A stretch of 64,000 nt of DNA, taken from Alphaproteobacteria bacterium. GTDB taxonomy: Bacteria; Pseudomonadota; Alphaproteobacteria; Caulobacterales; Parvularculaceae. The stretch is taken from the NCBI GenBank assembly GCA_030426465.1, contig JAUHYK010000003.1, positions 35,455-99,454 of the forward strand, given 5' to 3'. A program made the position numbers and the translations under genes. Positions within the stretch are counted from its first letter, which is position 1. Each line of letters starts with the position of its first letter. Below the pieces are notes generated by a model. That model did no database searches. It was not told where the DNA came from and worked only from the letters and a program-made list of their open reading frames with translations. Of the stretch, positions 44,588-53,413 are shown one piece after another.

Positions 44588-45769
44588 ATGCGCAGCTTGC
44601 TCATTTTTCTAGGGGTCTTTTTGCTGGGAGCGTGCGACCGGCACGCGACGACAAATGAACAAGCAACACAAGTCGATCTTGCAGACTCTTTACGCGGTCA
44701 GAAACTCCTCTTTCTCGGGGCGCATCCTGATGACGAATGGGTGTTGATGCCGATTTTCGCTGAAGCCTGCCTCATTAACGGGGCGACTTGTCATTTCACC
44801 ATCACGACTTCGGCGGAGCTTGGCTGTATGGAGACGATGGGAATGATTGACTTCGATGCGTGCGCCGCCATTCGCAAACAGGAATTAGCGACATCGGCCG
44901 CCATCGCAAATGGAAGCACCGAATTTCTCGGCTGGCAGGATCTTTTTTATGCACATGACGGCGAAGGATTGCGTCGCAATCTTGTTCGATGGGAAGAAAT
45001 GAATGGCGGACGCGAGGCGCTTGTCGAGAAAGTCGTTGACCTGCTTCGCCGCAACAAGCCGGACGTGGTATTCGGCATTGACCCTCGGCATGGCTCAACA
45101 TGCAATCCAAATCATCGCGCGACCTCTCTTCTTCTGGTCGAAGCCGTTAATCGCCTTCCCGTCGAAGACCGTCCGCGCGTGCTTTTTGAAAATACCTACA
45201 CCATATTCGAACGCATGACGCCGGAAATGGCGGAAGCGGTTGACCATGGCGCCATGTTCCCCTGGCCAGACCGCAACGACCCGGATATTTTCTTTGATGC
45301 GACGCGTATTCTTCCCAATGGCAAGCGCGCCATTGACTATCAGCTTGATGCGCTGCGCGCGCACCCATCCCAGTTTCCGGGCTTTCCCGACGACGCAAGC
45401 ATCGACGCCGACCCGGAGCAACTTCTGATCCCCCTGGTGGATCTCGCAGACATCGACCCGACAGAAGAACTCTGTACGCCGCTCGACCTGTCTGAATACA
45501 AAACTCTAGACAAAACGCTCACTTTTGTGGGGCGTAAATATGCCGAGATTGCCGAGAAAACTAACGAGCCTCATGCATTCCGTTTGACGCATAATGGCGA
45601 AGTCATTGGCGAGTACGGGAGCCTCACCGCATGGCCACACAGTCTTCAAAGTGACTTCCCGGAGAAAGGCGTGAGCTTGATAGTTGCCGCCGCCACAACT
45701 GCAGAAGCGGAAGCGGTTCAAAGCAAATATCTGCAATATGTGATGCGCTTTATCGAAGCGCCTGCCTGA
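44588..45769 (+). CDS. PIG-L/LmbE-family deacetylase lipoprotein
   Basis: 393 residues from ATG 44588 (GGGGGG 8 bases upstream). Lipobox LLGAC, so a lipoprotein, probably in the outer membrane or periplasm. PIG-L zinc site: GAHPDDE near 46-52 and a later His (PNHRAT). These enzymes deacetylate N-acetyl amino sugars. The body includes a paired-His region around FGIDPRHGSTCNPNH. No glycan cluster is adjacent; the exported RidA-like gene follows. Export of PIG-L proteins is unusual. Confidence 0.8.
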   Translation: MRSLLIFLGVFLLGACDRHATTNEQATQVDLADSLRGQKLLFLGAHPDDEWVLMPIFAEACLINGATCHFTITTSAELGCMETMGMIDFDACAAIRKQELATSAAIANGSTEFLGWQDLFYAHDGEGLRRNLVRWEEMNGGREALVEKVVDLLRRNKPDVVFGIDPRHGSTCNPNHRATSLLLVEAVNRLPVEDRPRVLFENTYTIFERMTPEMAEAVDHGAMFPWPDRNDPDIFFDATRILPNGKRAIDYQLDALRAHPSQFPGFPDDASIDADPEQLLIPLVDLADIDPTEELCTPLDLSEYKTLDKTLTFVGRKYAEIAEKTNEPHAFRLTHNGEVIGEYGSLTAWPHSLQSDFPEKGVSLIVAAATTAEAEAVQSKYLQYVMRFIEAPA

Positions 45770-45862
45770 CGGAGAGCCGCAGAATTTCATTGTGGTCTGC
45801 TCGCTATTACGCGCGGTTCATTGTAACATGCAGGCAGTGATCAATTATATTCGGGGGGCTTC

Positions 45863-46336
45863 ATGATTCACTATTTCGCTTCAATTCTTCTCGCAGGCGC
45901 AGCCGCGGCGGCCCCGGCAAAAGAACCCGTGGTTCCGGAGGGTTTTGAAGAGATCGTTGAGCTGTACCATTACAATCCCGCCGTGAAGGTTGGCAATCAG
46001 CTTTATCTCTCCGGCGTCATGGCGTCCGTTCCCAACTATGACATCACGACAGGCGGCGAGGTCGACAAGGAAGCCATGGCCGCTGCGTTTCGCGCTGCAT
46101 TCGAAGAAGCGGCGGCCGTTCTCAAGGAGGCGGGCGCAAACTGGGACGACGTGGTGGACATCACGACGTTCCATACCGATATCGACGCGCAGATTTATCC
46201 GTTTGCAGATGTGAAGGATGAGTTCATCAAAGCGCCCTACCCTGCATGGACAGCCATAGACGTTGACCGGCTGTTCTCGCCCGAGGCAATCACGGAGATC
46301 AAAATCATCGCCGTCATGCCGGACAAAGCGGACTAG
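45863..46336 (+). CDS. RidA/YjgF-family protein with signal peptide
   Basis: 157 residues. A signal peptide (1-18, AAAAAPAKE) precedes a RidA core: YNPAVKVGNQLYLSGVMASVP, AFEEAAAVLKEAGANWDDVVDITTFHTD and a C-terminal ALFSPEAITEIKIIAV segment. Conserved Arg of RidA imine hydrolases is not present at the usual spot, so activity may be altered. Follows the PIG-L lipoprotein by 93 bases. RidA is normally cytosolic, so export is notable. Confidence 0.8.
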   Translation: MIHYFASILLAGAAAAAPAKEPVVPEGFEEIVELYHYNPAVKVGNQLYLSGVMASVPNYDITTGGEVDKEAMAAAFRAAFEEAAAVLKEAGANWDDVVDITTFHTDIDAQIYPFADVKDEFIKAPYPAWTAIDVDRLFSPEAITEIKIIAVMPDKAD

Positions 46337-46351
46337 AGCGCGGGTCGGCGC

Positions 46352-47284
46352 TTAGCGCGGCTTGTCATCCCGCCCGAAGTTCGGCGCGGCGCTTTCCTGA
46401 CCGGCATCGACGATTGCCTTGCGCAGCCCCCGCACGCGGGTGAAGGCGTCTTCCAGCGCCTGGCCGTCGCCCCAGCGGATCGCGCGCTGCATCACTGCAA
46501 GTTCTTCCGAAAAGCGCCCCAGCACTTCCAGCACCGCTTCCTTGTTATTGAGGAAAACATCGCGCCACATGACCGGGTCGGAGGCGGCGATGCGCGTAAA
46601 GTCGCGAAAACCACCGGCGGAGTATTTCACAATCTCTCCGGCGGCGACCGATTCCACATCATCGGCGGCTCCGACAATTGTGAAGGCGATCAAATGCGGC
46701 AGGTGGCTGGTGACGGCGAGCGCGAGGTCATGGTGCTCGGCGGTCATGATCTCGACTTTCGCGCCGACGCCGGACCATAGCGCGGCGGCTTTGTCGACCG
46801 CCGCTTTATAAGCGTCATCATCGCGCGCGGCCGGCGTCAAAATGCACCAGCGGTCATGGAAGAGGCTGGCGAAGCCCGCTTCCGGGCCCGATTGCTCAGT
46901 ACCCGCAACCGGATGGCACGGCACAAAATGCACCCGCGCGGGCATGGCTTTTGCGGCCTCAACGGCGACGCCTTTTACCGAGCCCACATCGATGATGAGC
47001 GCGCCGTCATCGGCGGCGCTGGCGAGTTCCGCCGCGACGGCGCCGATAGCGCCGACGGGAGTCGAAACAATGATGAGATCGGCGCCTTTGACGCCCTTGG
47101 CGAGGTCCGTTTCGCCCCGGTCGATCACGCTGAGTTTTTGTGCGCGCGCAATGACGTCAGGGTCACGGTCAACGCCGACAATCTCATCCACCAGGCCAGC
47201 TTCGCGCATAGCGCGGGCGAGCGAAGAGCCAATGAGGCCGACGCCAATCACGCAGGCGCGGTTGAATTTAACTGAATCAGTCAC
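46352..47284 (-). CDS. tyrA: Prephenate/arogenate dehydrogenase family protein
   Basis: 310 residues from GTG 47284. NAD-binding domain at the N-terminus (ACVIGVGLIGSSLARAM near 10-26), followed by the all-helical dehydrogenase domain with VDVGSVKG, PCHPVAGTEQSGP and HHDLALAVTSHLPH. It makes 4-hydroxyphenylpyruvate or tyrosine. The GTG overlaps the hisC stop by 8 bases, so the hisC-tyrA pair is a coupled operon, a known alphaproteobacterial arrangement. Confidence 0.9.
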   Translation of the reverse strand: MTDSVKFNRACVIGVGLIGSSLARAMREAGLVDEIVGVDRDPDVIARAQKLSVIDRGETDLAKGVKGADLIIVSTPVGAIGAVAAELASAADDGALIIDVGSVKGVAVEAAKAMPARVHFVPCHPVAGTEQSGPEAGFASLFHDRWCILTPAARDDDAYKAAVDKAAALWSGVGAKVEIMTAEHHDLALAVTSHLPHLIAFTIVGAADDVESVAAGEIVKYSAGGFRDFTRIAASDPVMWRDVFLNNKEAVLEVLGRFSEELAVMQRAIRWGDGQALEDAFTRVRGLRKAIVDAGQESAAPNFGRDDKPR

Positions 47285-48371
47285 GGGAGAATTTCTTTTC
47301 CAAAAGCTCAATGAATTTACGATTGCCCGCTTTGGGGCCGACGCTGACGCGCAGATAGGCGGTGAGACCATAAGAGCCCATATCGCGCACAATAACGCCG
47401 TTCGCTTTCAAATAGGAAAGCACGTCATCCGCATTCCGGCCCGGGTCTTCAGGAAATTTCACAAGAATGAAATTGCCGTGGCTTGGAACAAATTCCAGCC
47501 CGAGACCGCCAATCTGTTGTTGCAGATAGTCCCGCTCGGCGCGGTTATGTTCGAAATTCCGCCGGACAAAGTCCTGATCTTCAACCGCCGCAACACCCGC
47601 CGCCTGCGCGGCCGTGGAGACGTTGAACGGCCCTCTAATGCGATTGAGCGCATCGGCGATCAAGGGCGGGCAATAGGCCCAGCCGAGACGCAGCGCTGCA
47701 AGCCCGTAAATTTTCGAGAAGGTGCGTGTCATGACCACATTGTGATAGTCGTCGACCAGCGCCGCGCCATTTGAATAATCGCCCTCGTCAACGAACTCCG
47801 CATAGGCGGCGTCGATGACAATCAGAATATCCTCGCGCAGATTCTCGCGCAGATGGCGCAGCTCAGCATCCGTCAGATAGGTGCCCGTGGGATTATTGGG
47901 GTTGGCGATGAAAACGATCCGGGTTTTTTCATCCACCAGGCCAAGCATCGCCTCAACATCGCCGGTCAGATTTTTCTCCGGCGCATAGCGGGGTTCTGCG
48001 CCGACAGACAGCGCGGCGATGGCGTAAACCACAAAGCCATGCGCGCTCATGATGATATTGTCGCCCTCACCCACATAAGCGTGTGTCAGAAGCTGGAGAA
48101 TTTCGTCGGAGCCGGCGCCGCAAATGATCCGGGACGGATCGAGGCCGTGCACCTCGCCGATTTTCTCGCGCAACTGCACCGACGCGCCTTCAGGATAAAG
48201 AAAGAGCTTGTCCGCCGCTTCTCTGTAGGCCTCGATCGCCTTCGGGCTCGCCCCGAGGGCGGACTCATTCGAGGACAGCTTATGGATCTCCATCGCGCCG
48301 GGCGCTTGCGATGCGCCGGGCGTGTAGGGCTTGATGTCCATAATGCCGGGACGCGGCTGCGGGAGCGCCAT
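47277..48371 (-). CDS. hisC: Histidinol-phosphate aminotransferase (also aromatic)
   Basis: 364 residues from ATG 48371. PLP fold type I: SSNESALGASPKAIEAY, GAGSDEILQLL, IANPNNPTGTY and the PLP lysine in TFSKIYGLAALRLGW, plus LRVSVGP near the C-terminus. It makes histidinol phosphate; in pairs with tyrA it often also serves aromatic amino acids. Upstream of tyrA in one operon; hisI is elsewhere. Confidence 0.9.
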   Translation of the reverse strand: MALPQPRPGIMDIKPYTPGASQAPGAMEIHKLSSNESALGASPKAIEAYREAADKLFLYPEGASVQLREKIGEVHGLDPSRIICGAGSDEILQLLTHAYVGEGDNIIMSAHGFVVYAIAALSVGAEPRYAPEKNLTGDVEAMLGLVDEKTRIVFIANPNNPTGTYLTDAELRHLRENLREDILIVIDAAYAEFVDEGDYSNGAALVDDYHNVVMTRTFSKIYGLAALRLGWAYCPPLIADALNRIRGPFNVSTAAQAAGVAAVEDQDFVRRNFEHNRAERDYLQQQIGGLGLEFVPSHGNFILVKFPEDPGRNADDVLSYLKANGVIVRDMGSYGLTAYLRVSVGPKAGNRKFIELLEKKFSRD

Positions 48372-48437
48372 GACGTGAGATCCTATGCTTGCACCGCCCG
48401 CGATATAGCGGTGGGACGCCGGCGCTGGCAACCAAGG

Positions 48438-49181
48438 CTATCGCGGCGCTGGTTCCCGCCGGATTGGCTGGGGTGCGGCAATGGCGGGTCGGAGCGCACG
48501 CGCGCCTTCTCGGCGGACAAGGCCGACAGGCGCGAGCATGTCTTTTTCCGCCTCCAGCATCAAAACGCCGCCAAGCCCGGGCCAGAGCCGAGACCCGGCG
48601 CGCTCGAACGCCCGCGCAGCCCGCAGCAATAATGTCGACTGGAAGGGCGGGAAAAATAACGCTGCGTTCCAGACTGTCGGCCGGAAAATCGCGTCGCGCA
48701 GAAGACCCTGCAGGCGGCGCTTATGATAAGGGCGCCCCGCGGCGAACGGCGTCGTGTCGATCACGGACCACAGGCCGCGACGGTGGGCGGCGACAATGAT
48801 CACCCGGCCGTCATCTTTGAGGACGCGCCAGACCTCACGCATCAGGCGCTGAGGTTGCGGCGCTTCTTCGAGACCGTGAACGATCAGCACGCGATCGAGA
48901 CTGGCGTCTGGAATAGGCCATTCATGCTCCGCAACAAGGCTGGCCGCATTCGCTTCGCCTTGCGGCCAGCGGATGACGCCTTGCCCCCCGGGCGCAAGCG
49001 CATAGCGGGCGCGTGCGCCGGTGAATAGTTCGAGATAGGGATTTGCGTAGCCAAAACCAGCGATAGCGAGCCCGGCTCCGTCGCCCCAGATTTCCACAAG
49101 CCGGCCGGAAATGAAGTCACACGCCATGCGCCCCAGCGGCGACTGGTAGAAATCGTGAAAATCGAGAATGTCTGTACGCAT
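48438..49181 (-). CDS. Class I SAM-dependent methyltransferase
   Basis: 247 residues, Methyltransf_11 type. Motif I is AGFGYANPYLEL (about 41-52), which is less canonical than DxGxGxG; motif IV-like LDRVLIVHGLE(E) near 90-100, then LKDDGRVIIVAAHR. No specific substrate. A similar gene order (near gloB) is common in alphaproteobacteria. Divergent from gloB by 120 bases; no operator seen. Start ATG 49181 follows GGACGTTTC. Confidence 0.75.
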   Translation of the reverse strand: MRTDILDFHDFYQSPLGRMACDFISGRLVEIWGDGAGLAIAGFGYANPYLELFTGARARYALAPGGQGVIRWPQGEANAASLVAEHEWPIPDASLDRVLIVHGLEEAPQPQRLMREVWRVLKDDGRVIIVAAHRRGLWSVIDTTPFAAGRPYHKRRLQGLLRDAIFRPTVWNAALFFPPFQSTLLLRAARAFERAGSRLWPGLGGVLMLEAEKDMLAPVGLVRREGARALRPAIAAPQPIRREPAPR

Positions 49182-49301
49182 GAAACGTCCCGCCCTGGTG
49201 ATTTTGCGCCGGGCCTTTGCGATTGTTATGATGGCGGTCTTAATCCGGCGTCAATGACGCCCGCGCCAGCTGCCCGCGCCCTGTGAATGAAAGACACCCT
49301 C

Positions 49302-50069
49302 ATGCCCATCGATATTCGCCAGTTTGCCTGCCTTTCGGACAATTACGGCTATCTTGTCCATGACCGGGAGACAGGCGCGACGGCGGCCATCGACACGCCG
49401 GACGCCGAAGCGATCAACCGCGAGCTGGATGCGGCCGGCTGGAGGCTCACGCATATTCTCAACACACATCACCACTGGGACCATGTGGGCGGCAATCTCG
49501 CGCTAAAGGAAAAATGGGGCTGCACCATCATCGGCCCGAAGGGCGAGGCGCACAAAATCCCCGGCATTGATCAACCCGTTGACGAAGGCGACGACATGAT
49601 GCTCGGCGCTTCAAACGCGAGCGTTCATACAACGCCGGGACATACGCTCGGACATATCATCTATCACTTCGCAAATGACAGCGCCGCGTTTGTCGGCGAC
49701 ACGATTTTCGCGATGGGTTGCGGCAGGCTGTTCGAAGGAACCGCAGAGCAAATGTGGTCATCCCTGTCGATGATCGCCGCCCTGCCGCCAGAAACAAAAC
49801 TTTATTGCGCGCATGAATATACACAAGCCAACGCCGCATTTGCGTTGTCGGTCGATCCTAAAAATGAAGATTTGAAAAAACGATCGGCGGAAGTCGATGC
49901 GTTGCGCGCCCGGAACAGCCCGACCGTGCCGACGACCGTCGCACTGGAGCGCGCCACCAATCCATTTTTACGTGCGGAAGATCCAGCGCTTCAGGCCGCC
50001 ATCAACATGACGGGGGCAAAACCGGTTGACGCCTTTGCGGAGACAAGGCGTCTTAAAGACAATTTCTGA
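49302..50069 (+). CDS. gloB: Hydroxyacylglutathione hydrolase (glyoxalase II)
   Basis: 255 residues from ATG 49302 (ATG 49287 also possible; family starts fit the second). Metallo-beta-lactamase fold with THHHWDH (55-61), HTTPGHTLGHI and VGDTIF metal ligands; C-terminal glutathione-binding domain. Hydrolyses S-lactoylglutathione from methylglyoxal detoxification. Followed 3 bases by the convergent iclR gene end. Confidence 0.94.
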   Translation: MPIDIRQFACLSDNYGYLVHDRETGATAAIDTPDAEAINRELDAAGWRLTHILNTHHHWDHVGGNLALKEKWGCTIIGPKGEAHKIPGIDQPVDEGDDMMLGASNASVHTTPGHTLGHIIYHFANDSAAFVGDTIFAMGCGRLFEGTAEQMWSSLSMIAALPPETKLYCAHEYTQANAAFALSVDPKNEDLKKRSAEVDALRARNSPTVPTTVALERATNPFLRAEDPALQAAINMTGAKPVDAFAETRRLKDNF

Positions 50070-50071
50070 CG

Positions 50072-50872
50072 TTAAACAGCGATTCTTTTTTCGATCAGCG
50101 TTTCCTCAGCATAGCCACGTTTTCTGACGGAATAACGCTTGCAGAAATCGAGCATCGCCGTCACCGCTTGGCTGTCAGGGTTGATAATATCGTGCTCAAG
50201 CGAGACCAGCGAAACCGCCGCAATGACTTTGTCGTCATATGACATGAGAGGGGCGGAAATACATTGCCTTCCCGGCATGATGACCCCGAAGGAATTAGCA
50301 TAGCCAGCCTTACGAACCTCTTCGACCTTGGCCGAAACCTCTTTCATCGCAGCATCGAAGTTATCATTCGTCTGGCGACGGACCACATCCTCGACACGGT
50401 CACGATGGCCGAACGCCAGAAACACCAGCCCGGTGGCTGAAGTGAGAATCGGGATTGAAACCCCTGCGCCCAACATCGCCATTGTGGGCCGTTTTGATCG
50501 CTCGAAGCGAACAATTGTCGGACCACTGTCAGCCCAGACGGTAAGGAAACTGTCCGAAGCCGTTTCATCCGTAAGCCTCGTCAGAGCTTCACCGGCGCGA
50601 TTGACGATGTCGACCCGGTTAATCGCGGCCAAACCGAGCCGCAACGTTTCCATACCGAGATCATAGGCGCCCGATTTCGCCGCCTGGTTCAGGAAGCCAC
50701 AGACGCAAAGACTCTGTAGATAGCGGTGCGCTTTACTCGGCGCCACACCGGCTCGCGCCGCAATCTCCTTCAGAGAAACCGGCCCGTCCATCTGGGCCAC
50801 CACATTCAAAATATTTATCGCTTGACTAACTGACTTAACGCCGGAGGACGTTTCACTATCTAATTTGGTCAT
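50072..50872 (-). CDS. IclR-family transcriptional regulator
   Basis: 266 residues from ATG 50872 (GGGGAA upstream). N-terminal IclR HTH (VSLKEIAARAGVAPSKAHRYLQSL split over 30-50), C-terminal effector-binding domain. Inverted repeats in the gap upstream may be its operator. Monocistronic, convergent with gloB; no metabolic target is adjacent. Effector unknown. The frame is open farther upstream to 50983 but lacks an RBS. Confidence 0.89.
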   Translation of the reverse strand: MTKLDSETSSGVKSVSQAINILNVVAQMDGPVSLKEIAARAGVAPSKAHRYLQSLCVCGFLNQAAKSGAYDLGMETLRLGLAAINRVDIVNRAGEALTRLTDETASDSFLTVWADSGPTIVRFERSKRPTMAMLGAGVSIPILTSATGLVFLAFGHRDRVEDVVRRQTNDNFDAAMKEVSAKVEEVRKAGYANSFGVIMPGRQCISAPLMSYDDKVIAAVSLVSLEHDIINPDSQAVTAMLDFCKRYSVRKRGYAEETLIEKRIAV

Positions 50873-51200
50873 GTGTTCCCCGCAAATTGCGCCGTCCGGG
50901 AAAGCTGCAACATCGGCGGCTTTCAAGTAGGCTGTTTTCAAATTTGGTGCGGGCGCCCCCCCGGAAGCACGCATGGATTCCAAGCATTCCGATTCAGAAC
51001 ATTTGGAATAATATTACAATACAGGATAAGTTCAGAAACTGAAAATTTTTATTATTCTGCAATACGGAATGAATTTTGCGTCGCAGAAGTAAATATGACT
51101 GACACTAGCATCGCTAAGCGCTACAATAAAACTTTTCTATAGATTCAAATATTGATTTAGGCCGCTCGCACCTGACGAGTTATGATGAGTATTGATAAAA
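50873..51200. other. AT-rich gap with candidate IclR operators
   Basis: 328 bases, no gene. Inverted repeats: ATTCCAA (50977-50983) with TTGGAAT (51003-51009), and ATTC/GAAT arms at 51054-51057 and 51067-51070. AT-rich stretch 51000-51110 probably holds the iclR promoter. Small open frames here have no RBS. Confidence 0.5.
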
Positions 51201-51274
51201 TGGAGCGGGTGAAGGGAATCGAACCCTCGTCGTAAGCTTGGGAAGCTTCTGCTCTACCATTGAGCTACACCCGC
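51201..51274 (-). tRNA. tRNA-Gly (anticodon CCC)
   Basis: 74 bases on the minus strand with encoded CCA. All arms fold: acceptor GCGGGTG/CACCCGC, D-arm GCTC-AATGGTA-GAGC, anticodon loop TTCCCAA (anticodon at 51240-51242), T-arm GAGGG-TTCGATT-CCCTT. Pair 27-43 is G-A, otherwise standard. It reads GGG glycine codons. Flanked by no other tRNA. Confidence 0.95.
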
Positions 51275-51527
51275 CGGTCGGGCCCTGACAGCGGCTATCC
51301 GAAGGCGTTCATTTCGCCCCGGCGCAAGAAAAGGTCAAGCAGACGTTTTCCCGCCAATTCGGGTCCGAAAGAGCCTAGACCTTATGGGCGAAACTCACCA
51401 AGAATTCATTTCTGAAAGCGTGCGACGCCATCTTTTAGCCCGCGCGAACAGGTTTATCTAAGGCCCGGAACGAAAGCGGCCCCACGCCGTTTTCCAGAAA
51501 GTTCGGGATTTTGAAAGGAGGCCGGTC

Positions 51528-52355
51528 ATGTGGAAACGGCTAGCAGGCATTTTTGGCGCAGTTGGCGCAGCGCTTCTCGTGGCGATCGCCCCGGCCGCGG
51601 CGAAGCCCAAGGCGGAAAAAGCCGCCGAATTAGTGGTCGAGGCGGCGGATACGGTGAGCTATTTCGCCAATGACAGCGCTTTTGAACCTCTATGGGAAAT
51701 GGCGGATGACGCCAAAGCCATGGTGATCGTCCCGAAATCAATTCGCGGCGGTTTTATTCTTGGCGCGTCGGGCGGTAATGCGGTCATGATCGCCCGTAAT
51801 GAAGACGGAAGCTGGTCGGAGCCGACATTCCTCACGATCGGTTCGATTTCGTTCGGTTTCCAGGCCGGTCTCGAAGGATCGGAAACGGTGCTTCTGGTCA
51901 TGACTCAGCGCGGCATGGAGCATCTCCTTTCGACCACTGTAAAACTCGGAGCGGACCTGTCGCTCGCCGCCGGTCCCATCGGCGCCGGCGCAAAAGCGCA
52001 AACAGTGGATGTCCTCGCCTTTTCGCGCTCACGCGGCCTTTACGGCGGCGTCAGCCTTGAGGGCGCCATCCTGAAATCGCGCCATAGCTGGAACGAGGAC
52101 TATTATCAGGCGAATGTCACACCTGCCGACATCATTTACCGCGAGAAAGTTTCGCAGCCGCAGTCAGCAGTCCTGCAAAACGCGGTCTGGGCCCTCGCCC
52201 ATCGCGATCAGCCCGGAGCGCAACCGACAATGATGGCGCCGGTGCAGCCGGCGCGCGTCGATCCGGTGACCGGCGAACCTTTACCGGAAGAGCCGGAATA
52301 TGAGGATGACGCCGTCTGGGGCGCGCCGATTGGCGACGTCGACGATAACAACTAA
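51528..52355 (+). CDS. SYLF-domain lipid-binding protein
   Basis: 275 residues. Signal peptide 1-25. SYLF/YSC84 domain with AMVIVPKSIRGGFILGASGGNAVMIARN (split) and SISFGFQAGLEGSETVLLVMT, then GGVSLEGAILKSR, typical of the family that binds lipid in the envelope. The Pro/Glu-rich tail (220-275) ends in VDDNN. AAAGGAGG before the ATG. Followed by a very strong terminator at 52396. Confidence 0.88.
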   Translation: MWKRLAGIFGAVGAALLVAIAPAAAKPKAEKAAELVVEAADTVSYFANDSAFEPLWEMADDAKAMVIVPKSIRGGFILGASGGNAVMIARNEDGSWSEPTFLTIGSISFGFQAGLEGSETVLLVMTQRGMEHLLSTTVKLGADLSLAAGPIGAGAKAQTVDVLAFSRSRGLYGGVSLEGAILKSRHSWNEDYYQANVTPADIIYREKVSQPQSAVLQNAVWALAHRDQPGAQPTMMAPVQPARVDPVTGEPLPEEPEYEDDAVWGAPIGDVDDNN

Positions 52356-52395
52356 GTCTTCTGACATAGAATTGATCCTCTTGTGATCAACGCCG

Positions 52396-52428
52396 AAACA
52401 CCCGCCGGTTGCTCCCGGCGGGTGTTTT
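52396..52428 (+). terminator. Strong rho-independent terminator after SYLF gene
   Basis: 13-bp perfect stem AAACACCCGCCGG (52396-52408) and CCGGCGGGTGTTT (52415-52427), six-base loop TTGCTC, followed by TTTTC. It ends the SYLF transcript 40 bases past its stop. Strongest terminator in the window. Confidence 0.93.
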
Positions 52429-52464
52429 CGTTCATGTTGGCGCGCTATTCAAAACGAGGCGAAT

Positions 52465-53403
52465 ATGGACGGCGAACAGCCCGCGCTCAAAAAATTTCAG
52501 CATCCAGATGTTACAGCGAAGGGCGAGCCTCGCGCCGCTGTTCCGTTTATCGCGCTCGACACGCTGTGGGTGAACACCGGCACGCTATGCAATGTGGAAT
52601 GCATCCATTGTTATATTGAGTCTTCGCCGACCAATGACCGCCTGGTTTATCTGACGGCGGCGGAAGTTATCCCGTTTCTGGATGAAGCAAACAGCATGAA
52701 CGCCAGCGAGATCGGCTTCACCGGCGGCGAACCATTTATGAATCCGGAAATGATCGTCATGGCCGAGGCGGCGCTCTCCCGGGGCTTTGAAACCCTGATC
52801 CTCACCAACGCCATGCGGCCCATGATGCGCCCGCAAATCCGCGAAGGCTTGCTTAACCTTCGCGAACAGTTTGGCCACCTCCTGACCTTACGGGTCAGCC
52901 TCGATCATTATTCGGCGGAAGGCCATGATGCAGAACGCGGGCCCGGCGCGTTTGAAGCGGGCATGGCGGGCGTTAAATGGCTTGAAGAAAAAGGTTTTGC
53001 GGTGACCGTCGCCGGACGCAGTCTTAACGGCGAAAGCGATATGGAATTACGCGCGGGATTTTCCGCCCTCTTCACTGAACGCGGTCTTTCGCTCGACGCG
53101 CAAGACCCGGCGCAGCTGGTTATTTTCCCGGAAATGGACCCGGTGAAAGAGGTTCCCGAAATCACCGACGCCTGCTGGTCGATCCTTGGCAAAGACCCGG
53201 CGGATGTGATGTGCGCCAATTCACGCATGCTCGTAAAACGAAAAGGAGCGGACAGGCCAACCGTTCTTTCCTGCACACTCCTTCCCTATACTCATGAATT
53301 CGAAATGGGTGCGAGTCTCGCCGACGCCGCAACGCCGGTGCGGCTTAATCATCCTTTCTGCGCTCAGTTCTGCGTCCTTGGCGGCGCAAGCTGTTCAGGC
53401 TAA
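52465..53403 (+). CDS. Radical SAM protein with Cys-rich C-terminus
   Basis: 312 residues. Radical SAM core with CxxxCxxC: C42-x3-C46-x2-C49 binds the [4Fe-4S], GGEP at 87-90, and a later Ser/Asp-rich motif. The C-terminus has several Cys (C259, C293, and a terminal FCAQFCVLGGASCSG), which could hold an auxiliary cluster in SPASM fashion. Substrate unknown. ATG 52465 lies at a fair distance after the terminator, with GAGGCGAATATG. The DUF938 methyltransferase follows 10 bases later, so these are one operon. Confidence 0.83.
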   Translation: MDGEQPALKKFQHPDVTAKGEPRAAVPFIALDTLWVNTGTLCNVECIHCYIESSPTNDRLVYLTAAEVIPFLDEANSMNASEIGFTGGEPFMNPEMIVMAEAALSRGFETLILTNAMRPMMRPQIREGLLNLREQFGHLLTLRVSLDHYSAEGHDAERGPGAFEAGMAGVKWLEEKGFAVTVAGRSLNGESDMELRAGFSALFTERGLSLDAQDPAQLVIFPEMDPVKEVPEITDACWSILGKDPADVMCANSRMLVKRKGADRPTVLSCTLLPYTHEFEMGASLADAATPVRLNHPFCAQFCVLGGASCSG

Positions 53404-53413
53404 GGCACGGACA

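Noticed and set aside
50873-50983. Longer iclR start within 50873-50983
   Set aside because: No ribosome site and no family support; ATG 50872 has GGGGAA upstream.
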